Shown here: in pieces, positions 1 through 6,641 of the stretch
How the letters are laid out: the number at the start of each line of letters is the position of its first letter
How positions within the stretch are numbered: the first letter of the stretch is position 1
NCBI GenBank assembly: GCA_021157665.1
Contig: JAGGWE010000087.1
Coordinates: forward strand, 1 to 10,466
From: Sulfurimonas sp.
Lineage (GTDB): Bacteria; Campylobacterota; Campylobacteria; Campylobacterales; Sulfurimonadaceae
Direction: 5' to 3'
Length of the DNA: 10,466 nt
The notes under the pieces: generated by a model
The model's database searches: none
What the model saw: the letters and a program-made list of their open reading frames with translations, nothing else
What the model was told of the DNA's origin: nothing
Made by a program: the position numbers and the translations under genes

Positions 1-918
1 GGTCAAAAAGAATCAACTGTTGCACAAATTGTTCGTCGTTTAGAAGAGCATGGTGCAATGGAATATACAATTATTGTATCTGCAACAGCTGCTGAAGCTG
101 CTGCACTTCAATTTTTAGCTCCATATACTGGTGTTGCAATGGGAGAGTATTTCCGTGATAACGCTAGACATGGTCTAATCGTTTATGATGATTTATCTAA
201 GCATGCAGTTGCATACCGTGAAATGTCACTTATCCTTCGTCGTCCTCCAGGTCGTGAAGCATATCCTGGTGATGTTTTCTATATTCACTCTCGTTTACTT
301 GAGCGTGCTGCAAAACTATGTGATGAAGATGGTGCAGGAAGTCTTACTGCTCTTCCTATTATTGAAACACAAGAGGGTGATGTTGCGGCATATATCCCAA
401 CTAATGTTATCTCAATTACAGATGGTCAGATTTTCCTTGAGACTGAACTATTTAACTCGGGTGTTCGTCCAGCAATTAATGTTGGTCTTTCAGTTTCTCG
501 TGTTGGTGGTGCTGCTCAGATTAAAGCTACTAAGCAAGTTGCTGGTACTTTAAGACTTGATCTTGCTCAGTATCGTGAACTTCAAGCATTTGCTCAGTTT
601 GCATCTGATCTTGATGTTACATCTCGTAATCAACTAGAGCGTGGTCAAAGAATGGTAGAGGTTCTTAAACAAGGTCCTTTCTCTCCACTTTCTGCTGAGA
701 AGCAAGTTACAATCATTTTCGCTGGAAATGAAGGTTTCTTAGATGATTTTGATCCATCAAATGTAGTTCGTTTTGAAGCTGAACTTTATCCATTTATTGA
801 AGCATCTTATCCTCAAATTTTTGAGAATATTAGAAGTAATTCTAAGGTAGATGATGATACTAAAGCACTACTTATGAAAGCTCTTGAAGAATTCAAAGCT
901 AGCTTTGTAGCGGCATAA
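1..918 (+). CDS. atpA: F1F0 ATP synthase subunit alpha, 3' part (5' end outside window)
   Basis: Alpha subunit of the F1 head, the regulatory nucleotide-binding partner of beta in ATP synthesis at the cytoplasmic membrane. The reading frame is open from base 1 and enters mid-protein at GQKESTVAQIV; 305 residues are present. Alpha subunits are usually about 500 residues, so roughly the first 200, including the Walker A loop, lie to the left. Visible family landmarks are the nucleotide-binding core segments EYFRDN and GLIVYDDLSKHA (Walker B region), the ILRRPPGREAYPGDVFYIHS stretch, SITDGQIFL, and the arginine-finger segment NVGLSVSRVGGAAQ. The ATG at 58 is only an internal methionine, not the start. 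The stop at 916-918 is followed 10 bases later by atpG, whose ribosome-binding site overlaps this stop codon. Arg is mostly CGT, consistent with high expression. Confidence 0.97.
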   Translation, partial: GQKESTVAQIVRRLEEHGAMEYTIIVSATAAEAAALQFLAPYTGVAMGEYFRDNARHGLIVYDDLSKHAVAYREMSLILRRPPGREAYPGDVFYIHSRLLERAAKLCDEDGAGSLTALPIIETQEGDVAAYIPTNVISITDGQIFLETELFNSGVRPAINVGLSVSRVGGAAQIKATKQVAGTLRLDLAQYRELQAFAQFASDLDVTSRNQLERGQRMVEVLKQGPFSPLSAEKQVTIIFAGNEGFLDDFDPSNVVRFEAELYPFIEASYPQIFENIRSNSKVDDDTKALLMKALEEFKASFVAA

Positions 919-928
919 GGAAAACTTT

Positions 929-1816
929 ATGGCAAACTTGAAAGATATTCAAAGACAGATTAAGAGTGTTTCAAATACTCAAAAGACGACTCGTGCAATG
1001 AAACTTGTTTCAACTGCAAAGCTTCGTCGTGCTGAAGAATTAGCACGTCGTTCTCGTCTTTATGCTGACAAAATGAATCAGGTGATTGCTGAAATAGCTG
1101 GACGCATAAAATGTTCTAAAATTGGAGGAATTGACAATCGTTGTTTTGCAGAGATTGAAAATCCAAAAATGGTTGATATTGTTTTTGTAACTGCTGATAA
1201 AGGTTTATGTGGTGGTTTTAATATTCAAACTATTAAAGCTGTTAAAAAACTTATTAAAGAGTACAAAGATAAAAATGTAAAAGTGCGTCTGCGTGGTATC
1301 GGTAAAAAGGGTGTTGAATTTTTTAAATATAATGAAGTTGAACTTTTTGACTCTGTTGTAGATTTAAGTTCAAAACCTGAAAAAGTAAGAGCTGATGATT
1401 TTATAGCAACATCTATTGAAGATTATAAAGATGGTAAAATCGATGGTCTTCATATAATCTATAATGGTTTTAAAAATATGATGACTCAAGAGTTACATGT
1501 TAGTAAAATCTTACCTGTAGATACAGAACAATTTGAGTGTGGTGAAACACAAAGCTCAATGTTAGAGATAGAAGCACAAGATGAAGAGCATATGCTAGAC
1601 TCTTTAGTAAATAGATATGTTGAATATGCTATGTATTATGCACTTATTGATTCAGTTGCGGCTGAACATAGTTCTAGAATGCAGGCTATGGATACAGCAA
1701 CTAATAATGCTAAGGATATGGTTAAGGGCTTGAAAGTTAAGTTTAATAAAGCTAGACAAGCTGCTATTACTACAGAACTAATAGAGATTATTAGTGGTGT
1801 GGAGTCGATGAAATAA
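929..1816 (+). CDS. atpG: F1F0 ATP synthase subunit gamma
   Basis: Gamma subunit, the central rotor shaft that couples proton-driven c-ring rotation to catalysis in the alpha3beta3 head. The 295-residue length is normal for the family. Both ends are characteristic: the N-terminal helix MANLKDIQRQIKSVSNTQKT followed by TRAMKLVSTAKLRRAE, and the C-terminal helix with NARQAAIT-type residues (here KARQAAITTELIEIISGVES), which form the coiled coil inside the head. The middle contains the FVTADKGLCGGFN motif typical of gamma. AAGGAAAA at 917-924 is a good ribosome-binding site for the ATG at 929. The stop TAA (1814-1816) shares one base with a possible ATG of atpD, so translation is probably coupled. 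Identification is secure. Confidence 0.97.
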   Translation: MANLKDIQRQIKSVSNTQKTTRAMKLVSTAKLRRAEELARRSRLYADKMNQVIAEIAGRIKCSKIGGIDNRCFAEIENPKMVDIVFVTADKGLCGGFNIQTIKAVKKLIKEYKDKNVKVRLRGIGKKGVEFFKYNEVELFDSVVDLSSKPEKVRADDFIATSIEDYKDGKIDGLHIIYNGFKNMMTQELHVSKILPVDTEQFECGETQSSMLEIEAQDEEHMLDSLVNRYVEYAMYYALIDSVAAEHSSRMQAMDTATNNAKDMVKGLKVKFNKARQAAITTELIEIISGVESMK

Positions 1817-1827
1817 TGGAGAAAAAT

Positions 1828-3222
1828 ATGATTGGTAAAATTAGCCAGGTTATGGGCCCGGTTGTTGATGTTGATTTTGATGGTTATCTTCCAACAATAA
1901 ACGAAGCAATTGAAGTTCAAGTAAGTTTAGAAGGTACTACAACTCGTTTAGTACTAGAAGTTGCAGCTCACTTAGGTGACGGTCGTGTTAGAACGATTGC
2001 AATGGATATGAGTGAAGGTTTAGTTCGTGGTATGGATGCTACTGCTACTGGTTCTCCTATTAAAGTTCCAGTTGGAGAAAAAGTTCTTGGTAGAATTTTT
2101 AATGTAATTGGTGAACCTATTGATGGTTTTGGTGAGATTACAGATGCACCTGAATGGTCAATTCACCGTGCTCCTCCACCATTAGTTGATCAGTCAACTA
2201 CTACAGAGATGTTTGAAACAGGTATCAAAGTTGTTGATTTACTTGCTCCTTACTCTAAGGGTGGTAAAGTTGGACTATTTGGTGGTGCTGGTGTTGGTAA
2301 AACTGTAATTATCATGGAGCTTATTCACAATGTTGCTCATGGTCATGAGGGTTTGTCTGTATTTGCTGGTGTTGGTGAAAGAACTCGTGAAGGTAATGAC
2401 CTTTATCACGAGATGAAAGACTCAAATGTACTTGACAAAGTTGCACTGTGTTATGGTCAAATGTCAGAGCCTCCGGGAGCAAGAAATCGTATTGCACTTA
2501 CAGGTATTACTATGGCTGAGTACTTTAGAGATGAAAAAGGTCTTGATGTATTGATGTTTATCGATAATATCTTCCGTTTTGCTCAATCAGGTTCAGAGAT
2601 GTCTGCACTTCTTGGTCGTATCCCTTCAGCTGTTGGTTATCAACCAACTCTAGCTCGTGAAATGGGTGCTTTACAAGATAGAATTACATCAACTAAAACT
2701 GGTTCAATCACTTCTGTTCAGGCTGTTTATGTACCTGCAGATGATTTAACGGATCCAGCTCCAGCTTCTGTTTTTGCTCACTTAGATGCAACTACAGTAC
2801 TTAACCGTAAAATTGCTGAAAAAGGTATTTATCCTGCAGTTGATCCTCTAGATTCAACTTCAAGATTACTTGATCCACAAATTATTGGTGATGAGCATTA
2901 TGGTGTTGCTCGTGGTGTTCAACAAACACTTCAAAAATACAAAGACCTTCAAGATATTATTGCGATTCTTGGTATGGATGAGCTTTCTGAAGATGATAAA
3001 AATGTTGTTGAAAGAGCTCGTAAAATTGAGAAATTTCTTTCTCAACCATTCTTTGTTGCAGAAGTATTTACAGGTGCTCCTGGTAAATATGTTTCACTTG
3101 CAGATACTATCAAAGGTTTCAAAATGATTCTTGATGGTGAATGTGATCATATGTCTGAAGGTTCTTTCTACATGGTTGGTGGGATAGATGAAGCTATCGA
3201 AAAAGATGCAAAAAACAAATAA
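1828..3222 (+). CDS. atpD: F1F0 ATP synthase subunit beta
   Basis: Catalytic beta subunit of F1. From the start chosen here it is 464 residues, the normal length. Landmarks are Walker A GGAGVGKT at about 152-159, the catalytic glutamate in GVGERTREGND (about 184), Walker B LMFIDN with Asp at about 246, and the DELSEDD version of the DELSEED lever at about 384-390. Start choice: an ATG at 1816 overlaps the atpG stop (TAATG) and would add MEKN. The ATG at 1828 has GGAG at 1818-1821 six bases upstream and gives MIGKISQVMGPVVDVDF, which matches how Campylobacterota beta subunits begin as I remember them. I therefore prefer 1828, but 1816 cannot be excluded. No odd or missing key residue was seen. 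Confidence 0.97.
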   Translation: MIGKISQVMGPVVDVDFDGYLPTINEAIEVQVSLEGTTTRLVLEVAAHLGDGRVRTIAMDMSEGLVRGMDATATGSPIKVPVGEKVLGRIFNVIGEPIDGFGEITDAPEWSIHRAPPPLVDQSTTTEMFETGIKVVDLLAPYSKGGKVGLFGGAGVGKTVIIMELIHNVAHGHEGLSVFAGVGERTREGNDLYHEMKDSNVLDKVALCYGQMSEPPGARNRIALTGITMAEYFRDEKGLDVLMFIDNIFRFAQSGSEMSALLGRIPSAVGYQPTLAREMGALQDRITSTKTGSITSVQAVYVPADDLTDPAPASVFAHLDATTVLNRKIAEKGIYPAVDPLDSTSRLLDPQIIGDEHYGVARGVQQTLQKYKDLQDIIAILGMDELSEDDKNVVERARKIEKFLSQPFFVAEVFTGAPGKYVSLADTIKGFKMILDGECDHMSEGSFYMVGGIDEAIEKDAKNK

Positions 3223-3247
3223 ACTTAGTGTTTATTAAAGGATTATA

Positions 3248-3640
3248 ATGGATAAGTTAAAACTTGAAATCCTAACTCCTAATGGCTTAATCTTTGATGG
3301 TGAGGCTGTTAGTGTAACTCTTCCTGGTGAAGAGGGAGAGTTTGGTGTTCTAGCACATCACTCTTCGCTTTCAACTTTATTGGAAGCGGGTGTAATTGAC
3401 ATTGAAAAAGAAGATAAATCAGTTGAGTCAATCTTAATTAACTGGGGTGTAGTTAATGTTGATGAAGAAAAAGCTATCGTATTAGTTGAAGGTGCTGTTG
3501 CTATTCGTGGTGAGACTGAAAGTGCTATTGCTAGTGCACTTGAAGAAGCAAAAGAGCTTATTAGCTCAATTGCAGATTCAAATCCAGCAATAGCTCATGC
3601 TACAGCAAGAATAGAATCTGCTGCTCAAAGATTAATATAA
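3248..3640 (+). CDS. atpC: F1F0 ATP synthase subunit epsilon
   Basis: Epsilon subunit, part of the rotor stalk and, in many bacteria, an inhibitor of ATP hydrolysis. At 130 residues it fits the family. The N-terminal beta-sandwich domain (about 1-85) starts with KLEILTPNGLIFDGEAVSVT and carries the typical LPGEEGEFGVLAHHSSL segment. The C-terminal 45 residues are Ala/Glu-rich and helical (ESAIASALEEAKELI onward), as expected for the two-helix regulatory domain. AAAGGA at 3237-3242 is a clear ribosome-binding site for the ATG at 3248, after a 25-base gap from atpD. It is the last gene of the ATP synthase cluster; tolQ starts three bases after its stop. Confidence 0.95.
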   Translation: MDKLKLEILTPNGLIFDGEAVSVTLPGEEGEFGVLAHHSSLSTLLEAGVIDIEKEDKSVESILINWGVVNVDEEKAIVLVEGAVAIRGETESAIASALEEAKELISSIADSNPAIAHATARIESAAQRLI

Positions 3641-3643
3641 TTA

Positions 3644-4210
3644 ATGACTAACGATTTAATAGATTTTTATCTAAAAAGTCACCCAGTTACTATAGGTGTA
3701 TTGATTCTTTTATCAGTATACTTTATAGTTTTAAATTGGGTATTTTTCTATCGCTATTTTTCTCTTAACAGTTGGCTCTCTAGTGAGAATGCTTCTTTTG
3801 AAGCATTACTTATGGGGGCTTCAACTGTTAGTGATAAATCTTTTTTAAACAATTTTCTTAAAACAAGTGGAACTGTTTCTAAAGAGATTTTAGATTTGGC
3901 TATGATGGCTGCTACAAAAGAGGCAACTAAAGGTCTTACTCTTCTTTCTATATTTGCTTCTACAACACCTTTTATTGGATTATTTGGTACTGTTGTATCT
4001 ATTCTTGATACATTTACACATATTGGTCAAACAAGTGGTAGTATGTCTATAATTTCAAGTGGTGTTTCAGATGCATTAATCGCAACAGCTGCAGGTATTT
4101 TTGTAGCAATTTTTGCTTATACATATCATCAAATATTAAAAAGACAATCATTTGAATTGGTTAGTTTTTTACAAATGCAAAGTGATGCTCTTTTAGCTCG
4201 AAAAGATTAA
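3644..4210 (+). CDS. tolQ: TolQ/ExbB-family proton channel protein of the Tol-Pal system
   Basis: Inner-membrane MotA/TolQ/ExbB-family protein which, with TolR, forms the proton-driven motor of the Tol-Pal system. Three membrane segments are visible: about 15-37, 99-122 and 142-165. The second contains the family signature STTPFIGLFGTVVSILDTF and the third SDALIATAAGIFVAIFAYTY, whose threonine and alanine/glycine pattern lines the channel in the family. At 188 residues it is shorter than E. coli TolQ, mainly because the cytoplasmic loop between segments 1 and 2 is only about 60 residues. No strong ribosome-binding site precedes the ATG; the atpC stop is three bases away, so translational coupling is likely. 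By sequence alone ExbB would fit equally well; the downstream tolB and pal favour TolQ. Confidence 0.9.
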   Translation: MTNDLIDFYLKSHPVTIGVLILLSVYFIVLNWVFFYRYFSLNSWLSSENASFEALLMGASTVSDKSFLNNFLKTSGTVSKEILDLAMMAATKEATKGLTLLSIFASTTPFIGLFGTVVSILDTFTHIGQTSGSMSIISSGVSDALIATAAGIFVAIFAYTYHQILKRQSFELVSFLQMQSDALLARKD

Positions 4211-4213
4211 ATA

Positions 4214-4603
4214 ATGTATGATTGGGAAGATTCACCTGAACTAAATATTACACCACTTGTTGATGTGATGTTAGTTCTTTTAGCAATTTTAATGGTTATT
4301 GCACCAAATATAATTTATGAAGAGAATATTAAACTTCCTCAAGGTTCCATATCTAAACAGTTATCAGAAATACCACCTATTCATATAAGTATTGATAAAG
4401 AAAAAAATATTAAAATAAATAAAGATAATTATCAGTTAAACTCTTTTATGGATAATTTTTCTCTTTATGCTAAAAAGCTTGATTTAAAGGCTACTGTTTT
4501 AATAAGTGCAGATAAAACTTTGGATTATGGTGTTGTTATGTCAATTTTAGCAGCTGTTAAACAGGCTGGTTTTACTGATGTTTCATTAGCAACAAATGGC
4601 TAG
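4214..4603 (+). CDS. tolR: TolR/ExbD-family protein of the Tol-Pal system
   Basis: ExbD/TolR-family partner of TolQ, with one membrane helix and a periplasmic domain. It is 129 residues long. A short cytoplasmic N-terminus (MYDWEDSPELNITP) leads into the helix at about 14-33. This contains the conserved NITPLVDVMLVLL motif with Asp17, the equivalent of the proton-carrying aspartate of TolR/ExbD. The rest (about 36-129) is the soluble periplasmic domain, ending with an ADKTLDYG(V)V segment and a KQAGFTDVSLAT ending typical of the family. The start lies three bases after the tolQ stop, without a strong ribosome-binding site. The end overlaps the next gene by eight bases (ATGGCTAG at 4596-4603), indicating coupled translation. 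Confidence 0.92.
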   Translation: MYDWEDSPELNITPLVDVMLVLLAILMVIAPNIIYEENIKLPQGSISKQLSEIPPIHISIDKEKNIKINKDNYQLNSFMDNFSLYAKKLDLKATVLISADKTLDYGVVMSILAAVKQAGFTDVSLATNG

Positions 4604-5318
4604 AGATAATTCCTATTTTATTATAAGTGGTTTTATATCACTTTTTCTTTTTTCTTTTTTTCTTTTTCTTTTTTTCTTTATGATGTTTTCCTCTTCCAAG
4701 ATAGATACTTTTGCTTTAACAAAGGATAATTATATTTCAATATCATTGGATATGGTTCCTACACCAACAAAAGAACTTAAAAAAGAGGTATTTATACCTG
4801 TAGAAGAATCACAAAGTATAGTTGAATCTAAGGATGTAGATGTAGGGGATCTCTTTAGTGATGTTTGGACTAAAGATATTAAAATAACTAAGCAAAAAAT
4901 AAAACAAGATAATAAAAGATTAGAATTAATTAGAAAAAAAATTAAAACTAAAAAAGAAAACAGTGTAAATCAAACTTCAAAAACTACTAGTGAAAGTGAG
5001 GCTAATATAGTTTCAAATAAAAATAAAAAGAGTTCAAGTGGTGATGAAGTTAATGAATATTTAGCTAAAATTCAAGCAATTGTTTACAAGCACTTTCATC
5101 CACCAAACAATTCACAGGGTCATACTGTAAAAGCTGTGATTAAGTTAAATGCAATTGGGAAGGTCTTGGATTTTAGGATATTAACTTACTCTTCAAATCA
5201 AGCTTTAAATCAGGAGTGCGATAAGATTAAATCAAGATTGCTTGGGGTTTTATTTCCATCAAATCCACAAAATCAATCTTTTAACACGATTGTTAATATA
5301 ACATCTGATAAAAATTAA
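4596..5318 (+). CDS. tolA: TolA/TonB-like energy-transducing protein
   Basis: Probable TolA of the Tol-Pal system, predicted to be driven by TolQ-TolR and to reach through the periplasm to TolB/Pal. Its 240 residues show three parts. A single very Phe/Leu-rich N-terminal membrane anchor spans about 8-31. A Lys-rich, charged linker (about 55-150, e.g. KIKQDNKRLELIRKKIKTKK) replaces the long helical spacer of E. coli TolA. A C-terminal TonB_C-like domain (about 152-238) contains EYLAKIQAIVYKHFHPP and VKAVIKLNAIGKVLDFRI. No histidine is visible in the anchor, although TonB and E. coli TolA have a conserved one there. The start overlaps the end of tolR by eight bases. TonB cannot be ruled out by domain content; position between tolR and tolB argues for TolA. 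Confidence 0.8.
   Translation: MARDNSYFIISGFISLFLFSFFLFLFFFMMFSSSKIDTFALTKDNYISISLDMVPTPTKELKKEVFIPVEESQSIVESKDVDVGDLFSDVWTKDIKITKQKIKQDNKRLELIRKKIKTKKENSVNQTSKTTSESEANIVSNKNKKSSSGDEVNEYLAKIQAIVYKHFHPPNNSQGHTVKAVIKLNAIGKVLDFRILTYSSNQALNQECDKIKSRLLGVLFPSNPQNQSFNTIVNITSDKN
4641..4679 (+). repeat. 39-base uninterrupted pyrimidine tract inside tolA
   Basis: Every base from 4641 to 4679 is T or C on the + strand. The tract is built of T runs of 5, 6, 7, 5, 7 and 3, each preceded by a single C. It encodes the Leu/Phe/Ser core of the TolA-like membrane anchor, so the bias is partly forced by hydrophobic codons, but the choice of TTT and CTT throughout is not. The tract contains two T7 homopolymers, which are possible slippage sites. 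Confidence 0.9.
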
Positions 5319-5327
5319 GGAAAAAAA

Positions 5328-6578
5328 TTGAAAGCATTATTTACATTATTATTTATTATTTCACTTTCATTTGCTAATGATGCAACAATAGAAGTGATAA
5401 AAAAAGTTGAGTCTTTGCCGTCTTTGGCAGTTGAAGAATCATCTACTAGTTATGATGATACTTTTAAATTAAAGTTTTTTAAATCTTTTATTGCTGATTT
5501 AAATGTTATTTCTATTTTTAATGTTGATAGACATTATCGTAAAACTGATTATGATGCGAATGATGTTATAGTTGAAAATAAAGATATGAAATATGTTTTA
5601 AGGTATCAGGTATTTGAAGATGATAGTGGATATTTTAATGCAAAAATGAAACTTATAAAAGAATCACAAGAGCTAATGAATAAAAATTATAGAATAAAGA
5701 AAAAAGATTTCTATATGTTTATCTCACATGCCATGGCTTATGATATAAATGAGTTTATGGGTGAGCCATCTGTAGAATGGATGAAGAGAAAGGTTATATT
5801 TTCAAGAGTTGTTGCACCTAAAAAAAGTGAATTAGTTATTGCTGACTACACTTTATCTTATCAGTTTGTTGTTGTAAGTGGTGGTTTTAATGTTTTTCCT
5901 AAATGGGCTAATAAAGCACAAAATAAATTTTATTATACTTCATTTGATGGGGCTAAACCAACCTTGAAGAAAGTGGATATTAAAACAGGTAAAACAAAAT
6001 CTATTATCTCATCTGATGGTATGATGATATGTTCTGATGTGAGTGATGATGGAGATAAATTATTACTTACAATGGCACCTGAGGGACAGCCTGATATTTA
6101 TCTTTATGATGTTAAAAGTAAAAAACATTCAAGAGTTACAAAATATGGTGGTATAGATGTTAATGGACAATTTATAGATGATAAAAATATAGTTTTTATC
6201 TCAAATAGATTGGGTTATCCTAATGTTTTTTCAAAAGAACTTGCAAATAATAATGTTGAACAAATGGTATATTATGGAAAAAGTAATGCAGCTTGTAGTG
6301 CTCATAATGAATATATAGTATATAAAGCTAGAGAGAGTTCAAATGCATTTTCAAAAAATACATTTAATTTACATCTTATATCAACTAAAACAGATTTTAT
6401 AAGAAGACTTACTGCGAGTGGTATAAATGAATTTCCTAGATTTTCAAAAGATGGGAATGCTATTTTATTTATAAAAAATTATAAAGCTCAGAGTTCTATT
6501 GGTATTATCAGATTAAATCATAATAAAAATTACCTTTTCCCTCTTAAATATGGAAAAGTTCAATCTATGGATTGGTAA
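5328..6578 (+). CDS. tolB: Tol-Pal system periplasmic beta-propeller protein TolB
   Basis: Periplasmic TolB, which binds Pal at the outer membrane and is pulled off by TolA. It is 416 residues long, typical for the family. It starts with a Sec signal peptide (MKALFTLLFIISLSFA, cleavage likely after Ala16). An N-terminal domain (about 20-150) follows, then a propeller of WD40-like/PD40 repeats. Blade signatures include FPKWANKAQNKFYYTSFDG, SDVSDDGDKLLLTMAPEGQP with DIYLYDVKSKK, GQFIDDKNIVFISNRLGYP, and INEFPRFSKDGNAILFI. The start codon is TTG at 5328, chosen because AAGGA at 5317-5321 lies six bases upstream and the signal peptide begins exactly there. Only nine bases separate it from the tolA stop. 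It is AT-rich and uses AGA for Arg more than the atp genes do. Confidence 0.93.
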   Translation: MKALFTLLFIISLSFANDATIEVIKKVESLPSLAVEESSTSYDDTFKLKFFKSFIADLNVISIFNVDRHYRKTDYDANDVIVENKDMKYVLRYQVFEDDSGYFNAKMKLIKESQELMNKNYRIKKKDFYMFISHAMAYDINEFMGEPSVEWMKRKVIFSRVVAPKKSELVIADYTLSYQFVVVSGGFNVFPKWANKAQNKFYYTSFDGAKPTLKKVDIKTGKTKSIISSDGMMICSDVSDDGDKLLLTMAPEGQPDIYLYDVKSKKHSRVTKYGGIDVNGQFIDDKNIVFISNRLGYPNVFSKELANNNVEQMVYYGKSNAACSAHNEYIVYKARESSNAFSKNTFNLHLISTKTDFIRRLTASGINEFPRFSKDGNAILFIKNYKAQSSIGIIRLNHNKNYLFPLKYGKVQSMDW

Positions 6579-6616
6579 TTATCTGTTATTAATATTTATT
6601 TGGTATAATTATTGCA
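6579..6616 (+). promoter_or_regulatory. Probable sigma-70 promoter with extended -10, upstream of pal
   Basis: In the 63-base gap between tolB and pal, the sequence TGGTATAAT (6601-6609) is a perfect extended -10: TG, one base, then TATAAT at 6604-6609. T-rich sequence precedes it (TATTTATT at 6593-6600), as is typical of Campylobacterota housekeeping promoters, which often lack a recognisable -35; none is seen here. Transcription would start near 6615-6617, leaving a leader of about 25 bases with AGGA at 6630-6633 as the pal ribosome-binding site. Confidence 0.7.
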
Positions 6617-6641
6617 ATTTTAAAGTCATAGGAAATCAAAT

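Noticed and set aside
185..553. 122-codon + strand open frame inside atpA
   Set aside because: Out-of-frame shadow of a strongly conserved atpA region; low-complexity Leu/Val composition and no ribosome-binding site.
1636..1920. 94-codon - strand open frame across the atpG/atpD junction
   Set aside because: Antisense to two conserved genes; composition reflects complementary codons and no recognisable domain is present.
2870..3127. 85-codon + strand open frame inside atpD
   Set aside because: Shadow frame of a conserved ATP synthase gene, Lys/Leu/Phe-rich with no family resemblance.
3223..3247. Promoter or terminator between atpD and atpC
   Set aside because: Only 25 bases, no -10 match or stem-loop; it contains just the atpC ribosome-binding site.
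1..3640. Different codon use in atp genes (CGT for Arg) versus tol genes (AGA) as evidence of horizontal transfer
   Set aside because: Better explained by high expression of ATP synthase genes; the gene order is conserved in the phylum and all genes fit the same lineage.
4630..4690. Polypyrimidine tract as a sign of frameshift or pseudogene in tolA
   Set aside because: The frame is open through the tract, and both a good membrane anchor before and a TonB_C-like domain after are in the same frame.
6579..6641. Possible small RNA or riboswitch in the tolB-pal gap
   Set aside because: The gap is only 63 bases, AT-rich and without a clear stem-loop; a promoter plus ribosome-binding site explains it.
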